A DNA stretch of 64,000 nucleotides from Akkermansia muciniphila (lineage in GTDB: Bacteria; Verrucomicrobiota; Verrucomicrobiia; Limisphaerales; SIBE01). The position numbers and the translations under genes are program-made. Shown here one piece after another: positions 15,138 to 23,091 of this stretch (within the stretch, counting starts at the first letter, position 1; the number at the start of each line of letters is the position of its first letter). The stretch is from contig CAMAWP010000001.1 of assembly GCA_945861765.1 (NCBI GenBank), positions 1 through 64,000 on the forward strand, read 5' to 3'. The notes below the pieces were generated by a model. It did no database searches. It was not told the DNA's origin and saw only the letters and a program-made list of their open reading frames with translations.

Positions 15138-16877
15138 ATGGCACCCCCGGTCAAATCATTTGGAGAACGCATCGCAGACGCCTTGGTTGAGGACGGCCTG
15201 CTGACCGTGAAACAGGTCGAGGAACTTCTCGAACAGCAGAAGAAAGGAGGGAACCGCCTGATCAAGCTGATCATGGAGAAATCTTACATCAGCGATATCG
15301 ATATGGTGGTTTCGATGGGACGCGTCCTCAACACGCCCCCGATCAATCTTGCCCGGATGAGCCTTCATCCGGAAGTCACCGGTTTGGTTCCGCGCGAGTT
15401 GGCGCATAACCACAAGGTCATCCCGGTCTCTCGGCTGGAGAACCGGTTGTTTCTAGCGATGGCGGACCCGTTGAATGTCCTGGCTCTCGACGACATCAAG
15501 CGCATCACAAAACTCGAGGTTTTTCCAATGATTGCCTCTGAAAAGGCAATCCTCGATAAGCTGAACAATCTCGACACAAAATCCTCCAGCATGGAGGACA
15601 TCATTCAGGATGCGCAAAAGCAGGCAGATATTGAAGCGGAAGCCGACAACCTCGTGCTCACCAAGGAAACCATCGAGGATATCAGCCTCGATCAATTGGC
15701 TGCTTCGACCGAGGAAGGCCCAGTCATCAAGTTGGCGAACCTCATCCTGCTCCAAGCGATCAAAGATCGCGCGAGCGACGTTCACATTGAGCCGTTCGAG
15801 AAAATGGTGCGATTGCGCTACCGCATCGACGGCTCCCTGATGGATGCCACGCCTCCACCCAAGAATTTGCAGATCGCTCTGATCTCGCGGCTAAAGATCA
15901 TGAGCAACCTGAACATAGCGGAACGGCGATTGCCGCAGGACGGGCGGATGCGGATGAAAGTCGGGGGAAAAGATATTGATTTGCGCGTGTCGTTTCTTCC
16001 TACGGTGCATGGAGAGAAAGTCGTGCTCCGTGTGTTAGACAAATCGAACCTCTCCGCCAGCATCGAGAAGCTGGGGATGGACACGGAAACCTTCCGCCGT
16101 TTTAGAGCCGCCGTGGACGCGCCCCACGGGCTCATCCTTGTTACAGGTCCCACGGGCTCGGGGAAAACTACAACGCTCTACTCCGCGCTGAACGAACTCA
16201 ACAACCCTGATTACAACATAGTGACCGTCGAAGATCCGGTTGAGTTTCAAATTCCAGGAATCAACCAAGTTCCGGTGAACAAAGACATCGGATTGACCTT
16301 TGCGGCGGCGCTGCGCTCCATTTTGCGCCAGGACCCGGATATCGTCATGATCGGCGAAATCCGCGATGAAGAGACTGCGGAAATTGCAGTGGAAGCCGCG
16401 CTGACGGGCCATCAAGTGTTGAGCACGATGCACTGTAACGATGCTGCGGGCGCCATTGCCCGGCTCGATGACATGGGAATCGCTCCCTTCCTGATTTCTT
16501 CCTCGGTTATCCTCGCTTGTGCTCAGCGCTTGATGAGACGAATCTGCCCCGTCTGCAAAGAGCCGGTCACCTATCCGTCAAAGATGTTTCAAGATCTTGA
16601 CATAGACCCTCAACTCTTCGAAGGATCGACGCTTCACAAGGGACGCGGCTGCGACCGGTGTAAGAATTCGGGTTATACCGGGCGCGCTGCAATTATCGAA
16701 GTCATGACGATCACCGATGAAATCCGCAAGCTCGTCATCGCACGGTCGAGCTCGATGGAAGTCGCAAAAATAGCCATAGCTCAAGGGATGAAGACGTTGC
16801 GCGTCGTGGCGCTGGACAAGGCGCGCGAAGGGATTTCGACCTTGGAGCAGGTGCTATTATTGACATCCAGCCATTGA
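15138..16877 (+). CDS. pilB: Type IV pilus assembly / type II secretion ATPase (PilB/GspE)
   Basis: A 579-residue cytoplasmic ATPase. Residues about 1-160 are the MshEN/GspE N-terminal domain. The core shows ASDVHIEP, Walker A GPTGSGKTTT (about residues 335-344), the Asp box VTVEDPVE, Walker B DPDIVMIGEIRDEETAEIA, the His box TGHQVLSTMHCNDA and the zinc-binding CPVC...CDRC module. It powers pilin polymerisation or pseudopilus assembly. No pilC, pilT or pilin gene is adjacent in this window, so pilus versus secretion use is not decided. Confidence 0.88.
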   Translation: MAPPVKSFGERIADALVEDGLLTVKQVEELLEQQKKGGNRLIKLIMEKSYISDIDMVVSMGRVLNTPPINLARMSLHPEVTGLVPRELAHNHKVIPVSRLENRLFLAMADPLNVLALDDIKRITKLEVFPMIASEKAILDKLNNLDTKSSSMEDIIQDAQKQADIEAEADNLVLTKETIEDISLDQLAASTEEGPVIKLANLILLQAIKDRASDVHIEPFEKMVRLRYRIDGSLMDATPPPKNLQIALISRLKIMSNLNIAERRLPQDGRMRMKVGGKDIDLRVSFLPTVHGEKVVLRVLDKSNLSASIEKLGMDTETFRRFRAAVDAPHGLILVTGPTGSGKTTTLYSALNELNNPDYNIVTVEDPVEFQIPGINQVPVNKDIGLTFAAALRSILRQDPDIVMIGEIRDEETAEIAVEAALTGHQVLSTMHCNDAAGAIARLDDMGIAPFLISSSVILACAQRLMRRICPVCKEPVTYPSKMFQDLDIDPQLFEGSTLHKGRGCDRCKNSGYTGRAAIIEVMTITDEIRKLVIARSSSMEVAKIAIAQGMKTLRVVALDKAREGISTLEQVLLLTSSH

Positions 16878-17055
16878 CCGCAAGATCGCCCGGCCGACCT
16901 GAAAACCGAAACCTTATATCACCTCCAAAAATTAACTCGACAATGAGGAACCGCTCAGAGTTCATGATGACCAGTCTCTGGAGTTAAGTTACTTTGACAA
17001 CCTCGAACACAACGAAGAAGCATCACCATGATTCGCACCACGCCTCGTGCGGTCT

Positions 17056-17101
17056 GGTTACCCACGTCGCGAGCAACCCTCATCCGGCCCCGTGGGTAAC
17101 C
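17056..17101. repeat. 11-bp perfect inverted repeat upstream of methyltransferase gene
   Basis: GGTTACCCACG (17056-17066) and CGTGGGTAACC (17091-17101) are perfect reverse complements separated by 24 bp, 30 bp before the chosen methyltransferase start. No T tract follows. It could be an operator, a leader hairpin or the trace of a small element. Confidence 0.55.
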
Positions 17102-17130
17102 CTCCATCGGCAGAGCCTCCGTCTAAAGTC

Positions 17131-18042
17131 ATGGGAAATCTATCCAAACGCTTGGGGTCACCTCTAGATTACGTGGATACATCAGCTCCTACCTGCTATC
17201 TCTGCGACCACCGCGGCTTTCGCATTCGCAATGGCACTGTGCGCGACGATGCGTCGTTGAAGGTCCGTGAATGTTCCAACTGTGGATTGGTGACGCTCAG
17301 TTCACTCCAGCACATCTCGGCAGGTCACTACGAAAATTCTGGCATGCATGGAGACCATTTGCCATCGATCGAATCGTGGTTGAGAACTACCGACCAGGAC
17401 GACCAGCGTCGTTTCGAGATGCTGAAACCTGCGTTGGTCAATTGCAGATTGCTGGACTTTGGTTGCGGCGCTGCGGGTTTTTTACGAAAAGCACAGTCGC
17501 TGGCTGCGGAAGTTACGGGGATCGAACCGGAAAATCGTGTTCATGAGTTCTGGAAAGATCGCATCGCGCTTCGAGCCGACCTAGAACAGGCGTCGGGTGA
17601 ATACGATCTGATTACAGCCTTTCACGTCGTTGAACACCTGCAGGATCCCCGAGGGAAGTTGAAAGAGCTGGCTGCGCGGCTCGGAAACAAGGGACGCCTA
17701 GTCATTGAGGTCCCTAGCTCCGAGGATGCTTTGCTGACCCTGTATAATAGCGACGCCTTCCAGCGCTTCACTTACTGGAGTCAGCATCTGTTCCTGTTCA
17801 ACGCTGAGACTTTGCGCCGACTCGCGGTGCAGGCGGGATTGCGTGTTGTATCAATCCTGCAGTTCCAGCGTTATCCGTTATCGAACCATTTGCACTGGCT
17901 CAGCCAGGGAGCGCCAGGCGGCCATAAGCGTTGGTCTTTTCTCGACACCCCGGCCCTGACCGAGGCGTATGCAGCCTCCTTGGCTGCTGTTGACAAATGC
18001 GACACGCTTATCGCGCATCTGGAACTGGGTCGGTCAGGGTAA
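17131..18042 (+). CDS. Class I SAM-dependent methyltransferase with N-terminal zinc-ribbon
   Basis: A 303-residue protein. The ATG at 17131 (MGNLSKRLG) is chosen; the longer frame begins at a GTG and crosses the inverted repeat. Residues about 23-60 have CYLC...CSNC, a small zinc-ribbon seen in sugar- and lipid-modifying methyltransferases. The SAM motif is LLDFGCGAAGFLR, followed by VTGIEPE, then FHVVEHLQDP and LVIEVPS. It is the last plus-strand gene before the minus-strand glycan island and may serve glycan modification; the substrate is unknown. Confidence 0.75.
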   Translation: MGNLSKRLGSPLDYVDTSAPTCYLCDHRGFRIRNGTVRDDASLKVRECSNCGLVTLSSLQHISAGHYENSGMHGDHLPSIESWLRTTDQDDQRRFEMLKPALVNCRLLDFGCGAAGFLRKAQSLAAEVTGIEPENRVHEFWKDRIALRADLEQASGEYDLITAFHVVEHLQDPRGKLKELAARLGNKGRLVIEVPSSEDALLTLYNSDAFQRFTYWSQHLFLFNAETLRRLAVQAGLRVVSILQFQRYPLSNHLHWLSQGAPGGHKRWSFLDTPALTEAYAASLAAVDKCDTLIAHLELGRSG

Positions 18043-18180
18043 CGTCGGCTTCCTGAATGATGGCGATCGGTTCTCGCTGAGAATCGTTACCGCACCCTGA
18101 ATCCGATGGGGTTTTATTTTTTCAATGCTGGTTGGAGGCCATCACTCCGTCCATCGCAAAAAATCAAACTCCTATGAGTT

Positions 18181-19074
18181 TTATAAGGAATCATCCATGA
18201 AAAACATTTCGGAACTTTTACTCTTCGTAGGAATCGAAGGCTGCACGTCAACCCGTTCGCGTGAAGAAGAAGTTGGATAGAGAGCCAACCGTGAAGCATC
18301 AAAAAGAGATTCGAATTTAACACGAGGAAGAACATCCAAAATCCCTCCCGTCGTAGCATTGATGATTTGGATTCCTTTGGAATGAGCGACCGCTTGCAGC
18401 ATGCGATATTGCTGCCATAAAAGGATTAGATGACGACATTGACCTTCCATATAACCACTTTTCTGGCTGTCTACCCACATATCGGTTCCGCCACGAACGC
18501 AGGCATGTTGAGACTCCTCATAAAAATGCGTGCTTTCGTGGAGATGCAAGATCCAGTCATGATCACACCCCAAAAGATAAATCTCTCGAAACCCCATGTA
18601 TATGGCAATTGGTAGCACCATGATGGGAGCGGTCCAAGGGGCAGGAATCGGTCGAGTCAAATCACAGTGTTGTATAACAAGGCCATCTTGGAGACGAACA
18701 AAGTAGCTTTCACGGTTTTCAAAAAGTCCGTTTTTCAAATTACGTTCGCGATCAGTTAGTCCAAAAAACATCGTGGCGTTGCGAGTGCCCGCACTGACCT
18801 CCCGCATCCAAGAGTGCCAAACCTCTTCCGTGAAAGGTGGGTAATGAAAAGGAGCGATGCTGTAATAACGGGGATTAATGAACCAGTAATCAGGATGAAC
18901 AAAAAAGTTACTCAAAGCAAAACACGTTTCTCCTTGAAGCAGTTTTAAGTTTTGCTTCTTGATACTAGGCCCTGTCGCTAGAATAAAACACCTTTCGCCG
19001 AGATGACGATCCTTAAGCCCTCTATTACGTTCCAAAAGCTCATTTAACTCCAAATCAAGTAAGGGATGTGTCAT
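18181..19074 (-). CDS. DUF115/MptE-like glycan-associated protein
   Basis: A 297-residue protein. The N-terminal Rossmann-like part has ERCFILATGPSIKKQNLKLLQGE (about residues 27-50), the nucleotide-binding-like motif of the DUF115 (6-hydroxymethylpterin pyrophosphokinase-like) superfamily, followed by IYMGFREIYLLGCDHDWIL (about 158-176). It is clearly paralogous to the first 260 residues of the 687-residue protein at 38105-40168. Maf/DUF115 proteins are linked to flagellin glycosylation with nonulosonic acids. It is the last gene of the AT-richer second unit of the island. Its exact activity is unknown. Confidence 0.65.
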   Translation of the reverse strand: MTHPLLDLELNELLERNRGLKDRHLGERCFILATGPSIKKQNLKLLQGETCFALSNFFVHPDYWFINPRYYSIAPFHYPPFTEEVWHSWMREVSAGTRNATMFFGLTDRERNLKNGLFENRESYFVRLQDGLVIQHCDLTRPIPAPWTAPIMVLPIAIYMGFREIYLLGCDHDWILHLHESTHFYEESQHACVRGGTDMWVDSQKSGYMEGQCRHLILLWQQYRMLQAVAHSKGIQIINATTGGILDVLPRVKFESLFDASRLALYPTSSSRERVDVQPSIPTKSKSSEMFFMDDSL

Positions 19075-19181
19075 TTCTAAGTTCAGCTAAAAGTCAAAAT
19101 TTAGAAGTCAGAAATTCATCAAAATAAAATCCTGCACTATCTCTTCACGCCTTTGTATCTCGATAAAGTTCCAAGAGCACT

Positions 19182-19916
19182 TCAGAGCTGGGTAGTTACA
19201 CCTAATCCTCGCTTGTGAAAAACCGTTAAGGCCAGATCTAAATCTTCGACAGTGTCGATATCAACAGAAATTTCCGTTGGCATTTGGTAGGCCAACATTT
19301 TATCACCATTAAACAAAGGCTGAGATCTATCCGGAAGAATAGGAGCCAAGAAGATGGCACCGTTGGGAAGATAATACTCAGGAAGGCCCTGGCGCATAGG
19401 ATTTGTTTTGGAGACTTCGAAGCAGAAATCAAAATAACCATTTTTTCTCTTGAACATGAGTTTTCCAATTTTATTGGAGATCACAGAAACAGAACCCAAA
19501 GTATCGTAGCAAGTTTTTCGCTTTAAGAAATACTGCTCTATCGCGTCATCGAGATGCTGCGCTGTTCTCAATGGAGACGTGGGAAGAAGCGCTACGACAT
19601 AATCAAACGCAGCATTCTGGTTTGACTTAAGCCAATCGATGCAATGGTAAATTCCGTCGGCCAGGGATGCATCGTGGGTTGCAAGGTGTTCGGGCCGCAT
19701 AAAAGGAACCTCCGCACCACAGGCTCGTGAGATCTCCGCAATTTCTGCGTTGTTTGTAGAAACAATCGTTCGATCAACATATTTGGAACCGCGCCCTGCA
19801 CCGATTGTCCAGGCAACCATTGGCTTCCCACCGAAATCAAGGATGTTTTTATTTCTTAAGCCCTGAGAGCCACCACGAGCGCCGATAAAACAAAGAATTT
19901 TCTGGTTCTGATACAT
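19182..19916 (-). CDS. CMP-nonulosonate (acylneuraminate) cytidylyltransferase
   Basis: A 244-residue protein of the NeuA/PseF/LegF family. The N-terminal CTP-binding motif is FIGARGGSQGLRNKNILDFGGKP (usual form PARGGSKxxxxKN), then VSTNNAEIAEISRACGAEVPFMRP and LLPTSPLRTAQHLDDAI. The C-terminal ISVDIDTVEDL contains the metal-binding DxD. The Ile-Gly in place of the common Ile-Pro before ARGGS is slightly unusual. It activates a sialic-acid-like sugar to its CMP form. It is one of two such genes in the island, and they differ clearly. Confidence 0.85.
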   Translation of the reverse strand: MYQNQKILCFIGARGGSQGLRNKNILDFGGKPMVAWTIGAGRGSKYVDRTIVSTNNAEIAEISRACGAEVPFMRPEHLATHDASLADGIYHCIDWLKSNQNAAFDYVVALLPTSPLRTAQHLDDAIEQYFLKRKTCYDTLGSVSVISNKIGKLMFKRKNGYFDFCFEVSKTNPMRQGLPEYYLPNGAIFLAPILPDRSQPLFNGDKMLAYQMPTEISVDIDTVEDLDLALTVFHKRGLGVTTQL

Positions 19917-19947
19917 GGAACTAAGACCATTTAGGACCGCCGAGATT

Positions 19948-21528
19948 TTAGAGAGCTACAGATTCACTTTCAATAGGGGCTTTCAAATTCCTTGGATTGA
20001 AATTGAAGGACTTCTGCTTATAGGCAACCGGCTCGATGAATTCATCACAATCATGCCAATGTCTCTTGGCTTGTGCGAGCAACCTTAGATTCCTTTGGCG
20101 AACAATTTCTTGAAGCCCAATGAGTTGCATGGCAGAAAACTTGTGAGAAATAACAGCGGTTGGTTTTGAAGCGTCACCGAGGTCTTTGATAAAGGCCTCC
20201 AGATCTCCGCCATACTGCTCGATGATCGCATTCTTATAAGTGTAATACCACTCTGAACCAGGGTAAGGCGTAGCAAAATGGGGTTTCGCGTGAAGGCCGA
20301 TCTGAAGCAGGCTGTTAATCATCGTTTCCACACTCTCAAAGGTCTCATCTGGAAATCCAATAATCACATTGGGAATGGGGATGATCCCAGAATCGAGGGT
20401 CAATTTCACACACTCTATGTTTTTCTTGGCATTGGAGCCTTTGCCCAAAGTGGAAAGGATCTTGTCGTCGAAAGATTCCAGGCCATAAACAAGATGCGAG
20501 CAACCCGCTTTAAACATGGCGTCCAGTGTTTCTTTCCGAACCAAAGAAGCGTGGCTCGTTCCGGACCAGTGAACGCCACGGCAATTTTCATCGTGCGGAA
20601 CGCCATCCCGTTGACAAGTGGGTTGGAGGCCAGCTTTAACCCATTCTTCGCAGAGCTGGAACATCCAAGTGCGTTTGCTGAAAACATCCATCGTCATAAA
20701 ATTTTCATCGACGAAGCTGCAAAAATCGATGTCATATTTTTCAACGAGTTCTTTGACCATTGAAACAATGTATTTGGGATGATGGTAGCGGATATTCCTG
20801 CCATTGGTGAAAACGACATCCATCTCGCCTTCCGGATTCTTCTCCACCAAGAAATCGCCGCTCGTACCCAGGTGCCAACAAAACTTACAAAAGAGGCTGC
20901 AACCGATGCTACCCATGATATCGATTCGGCGTTTGGACGTATAATTAGCTTCACTATAAAGCAGTCTTGAGTTTGCAAAATATTGATCAAGAGGCAATAG
21001 GTCCCATGCTGGGTAAGGGAGGATATCAAGGTTTTTTATGTTGGGACGGACTGCGTTGAGTTGTGCTTTGCCACTTTGATTTCGATAACAAACACCCAGT
21101 GTTTGACTAAAATCGAAATCTTTCCGGTCGATTTTCTCGAGCACTTCAACCCAAGTGACATAGGCTTCGCCAACGATCCCCAAATCAATTTCCGGCAGCC
21201 ATTCCATCATTTCCAGTGGCATGCTGGTATAGAAGCCGCCGCCGGCAATGATGCAGGAATTTGGATTAGTTTTTCGGGCGATTTTGAGAATTCTTTTGAT
21301 GGAGCTATAAGCAGTGATGAGCCCACCCACTCCAATGACATCCCAATGATCGGCTTTGCACGAGGCTTCGACTGCATCGTCTCCAAGTCGATGACAGTTT
21401 TCGTCGTAGATCGCAACCTGATGCCCTTTCTTGAGGGCAATGCTCGCAAGCAGGGATATCCCATAAGGAATATGCTTGGCCGAGCTTTCCTCGCGCACAA
21501 CGGGGTTGATTAATAGAATTTTTGCCAT
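19948..21528 (-). CDS. B12-binding-domain radical SAM enzyme
   Basis: A 526-residue protein. Residues about 1-140 form a cobalamin-binding-like Rossmann domain (KILLINPVVREESSAKHIPYG; DVIGVGGLITAY). Residues about 195-430 form a radical SAM core with the cluster motif CSLFCKFC (CxxxCxxC, near residue 205). The later stretch HLVYGLESFDDKILSTLGKG is typical of this class. Such enzymes do C-methylation or radical rearrangements, often on antibiotics, lipids or sugars. It sits between a DUF115 gene and a cytidylyltransferase, so a modified glycan is a likely substrate, by inference. The gap to the upstream gene is 4 bp. Confidence 0.8.
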   Translation of the reverse strand: MAKILLINPVVREESSAKHIPYGISLLASIALKKGHQVAIYDENCHRLGDDAVEASCKADHWDVIGVGGLITAYSSIKRILKIARKTNPNSCIIAGGGFYTSMPLEMMEWLPEIDLGIVGEAYVTWVEVLEKIDRKDFDFSQTLGVCYRNQSGKAQLNAVRPNIKNLDILPYPAWDLLPLDQYFANSRLLYSEANYTSKRRIDIMGSIGCSLFCKFCWHLGTSGDFLVEKNPEGEMDVVFTNGRNIRYHHPKYIVSMVKELVEKYDIDFCSFVDENFMTMDVFSKRTWMFQLCEEWVKAGLQPTCQRDGVPHDENCRGVHWSGTSHASLVRKETLDAMFKAGCSHLVYGLESFDDKILSTLGKGSNAKKNIECVKLTLDSGIIPIPNVIIGFPDETFESVETMINSLLQIGLHAKPHFATPYPGSEWYYTYKNAIIEQYGGDLEAFIKDLGDASKPTAVISHKFSAMQLIGLQEIVRQRNLRLLAQAKRHWHDCDEFIEPVAYKQKSFNFNPRNLKAPIESESVAL

Positions 21529-21532
21529 GGAT

Positions 21533-22576
21533 TTAGATAGCTGAGGTTAAAAGAAAAAAATCATCCAATCTCATGCATTCAAGAGAATTGCCGAAAAGAA
21601 CTCCTCCTTCGGTGCAATTGACAGTATGAGCTTTGCTTTTTCCAAATAATTCGAAGAAGTTCTTTCGGTACCAAGAATAGGTTGCATCTGAGAAGTGAGA
21701 CGTCTGGGTAACCGGAAATTGATAACTAGGGAAATAGGGCTCCAGATTGGCGTCCGTTCCTAAATGTGAAAGCAATTCGTAGTAAGTTTGAGTCTCGTTA
21801 AATGGGGTATCTGAATAGTAGCCAAAATCCATGCCGGTGAGAGCCACTCGAGGAATTCTAAGAATTTCAGTTGCGAGAATCCAGGAGGCTGAACCTACAT
21901 TCCCACCCGTGTTGACGCATGGCAGCTTGTTAATTTCAAAGAGTTCACGAGTCAAACTTTGAGGTTTCTGTGGATCATCAACCAAAGGATTCCACCAATA
22001 AACATCCAGGCCAGATTCGATGACGCGGTCCACAACGGTGCTGGGAGCTGAAGAGGCCATGAGCATCTTAGAGCGAGATCCAAATCGGTTAACAAGATCA
22101 ATGTGGTGTTTATTCTGAGAGAGGCTGTTTTCACGGAAAGTTTTATCGAGATCTTGCCGAACAAAGAAATCGTCCTTCTTTGAATGTTCGGCAAAGTTAG
22201 GATCCCCAAACCAGCGAACCATACGCGTTGGATGAGGGTCAAGCGTAACTACAAAATCAGGGATTAACCCTTTCGATAAACATTGAACATAAGCCCCATC
22301 AACCGCAATTACCGTTCCTTGATAACCCGACTTTAAGATGCGATTGACAACATCGCGCCTGATCGTGCTAGGGCCCGCACTAATGACAATACCAGAACTA
22401 GCCTTGGCCCCCTGGAGCTTTGGCAGGCTCTTGAGACTCCTGCTTGAATGCTTGGCATTTGCTCTGGCGTGCTTTATTAAGGTCTGCTCATGGTAATGCC
22501 GTCCGATTCCCGAGATCGAATCAATGAGTTGATTGAGATCCTTGGTGGGGCTTTCCACTCGATCAAGATCACTCAT
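21533..22576 (-). CDS. Maf/DUF115 family motility-associated protein
   Basis: A 347-residue protein. Start 22576 is chosen because its ATG overlaps the upstream stop (ATGAGTGA). The core shows SGIVISAGPSTIRRDVVNRI, VIAVDGAYVQCLSKGLIPDFVVTLDPHP and CVNTGGNVGSASWILAT...VALTGMDFGY, the standard DUF115 pattern of motility accessory factors. Maf proteins are needed for flagellin modification with pseudaminic or legionaminic acid in epsilon-proteobacteria and Aeromonas, and are proposed nonulosonate transferases. The position in an island next to two flagellin genes supports the same role here. Confidence 0.75.
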   Translation of the reverse strand: MSDLDRVESPTKDLNQLIDSISGIGRHYHEQTLIKHARANAKHSSRSLKSLPKLQGAKASSGIVISAGPSTIRRDVVNRILKSGYQGTVIAVDGAYVQCLSKGLIPDFVVTLDPHPTRMVRWFGDPNFAEHSKKDDFFVRQDLDKTFRENSLSQNKHHIDLVNRFGSRSKMLMASSAPSTVVDRVIESGLDVYWWNPLVDDPQKPQSLTRELFEINKLPCVNTGGNVGSASWILATEILRIPRVALTGMDFGYYSDTPFNETQTYYELLSHLGTDANLEPYFPSYQFPVTQTSHFSDATYSWYRKNFFELFGKSKAHTVNCTEGGVLFGNSLECMRLDDFFLLTSAI

Positions 22577-22769
22577 TAGGTTTATCACCATCCCATATCA
22601 TGTCCGTACGCTCCACATACACCATGCTTCCGCCTAATGATCCAAGAGCTTTTTTTCGAAGGTCTTGCATTAACTCTTGGTAATTCTTGTCTTGATCTTT
22701 CACCTCAGGTTTCTTTTCAAATGAGGGCGGGTTCTTGAGTTGAAAACTTGCTTTTAGAATATCGCTCAT
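22569..22769 (-). CDS. Small hypothetical protein, first gene of second glycan unit
   Basis: A 66-residue, hydrophilic, Lys/Glu/Asp-rich protein (MSDILKASFQLKNP...YVERTDMIWDGDKPNE). Start 22769 is the better ATG; the frame reaches 22829. Its stop overlaps the start of the Maf/DUF115 gene by 8 bp, which argues that it is real and coupled. No family was recognised. It may be a small chaperone-like or regulatory partner, but nothing in the sequence proves this. Confidence 0.5.
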   Translation of the reverse strand: MSDILKASFQLKNPPSFEKKPEVKDQDKNYQELMQDLRKKALGSLGGSMVYVERTDMIWDGDKPNE

Positions 22770-23091
22770 AATGGGACGATTTAACGACCTGTTCCGAGAG
22801 CAGTAGCGTCGAGCATTTTTTCCAGCCATCGATAATTATTGCTCGTGAACGGTCCGCTAACCATAGATTTCACTTATTTCCCGCAAGCAATCGACGTGCC
22901 ACGCGAGCCCGAAGGCAAACCTACCCGAATGCAACCTCTAGATCTCCTTTACGGAAAAACATGCCACGCACTTTTTCCTCTGCCGTAATTTTTTCCGTTA
23001 ACAGTTATTCCCTTTTTAAGCTCCTCTCCAAAGCAAAAGAGCCGCCGAGATGGCTCGGCGGCTCTGGTAAAGAGATTTCCTTTGGCGCGGA
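22770..23091. other. Intergenic region between the two glycan transcription units
   Basis: 322 bp without a gene. It holds the terminator of the upstream giant gene at 23034-23065 and should hold the promoter for the 22769-18181 unit. The stretch 22780-23020 is AT-rich with several T runs, but no clear -35/-10 pair was identified. Confidence 0.5.
23034..23065 (-). terminator. Intrinsic terminator of the main glycan operon
   Basis: The arms AGAGCCGCCGAG (23038-23049) and CTCGGCGGCTCT (23054-23065) pair perfectly over 12 bp with a 4-nt loop. On the minus strand the hairpin is followed by TTTTGCTTT. It lies 26 bp after the stop of the giant glycosyltransferase gene and ends that unit. Confidence 0.88.

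Noticed and set aside
16994..17022. TTGACA as a possible -35 for the methyltransferase gene
   Set aside because: No acceptable -10 at 16-18 bp spacing.
17028..17099. Possible 23-codon leader peptide containing the inverted repeat
   Set aside because: No ribosome-binding site and no biased residue content that would suggest attenuation.
18060..18120. Possible terminator between the convergent methyltransferase and DUF115 genes
   Set aside because: A T-rich tract exists, but the stem next to it has only about four pairs.
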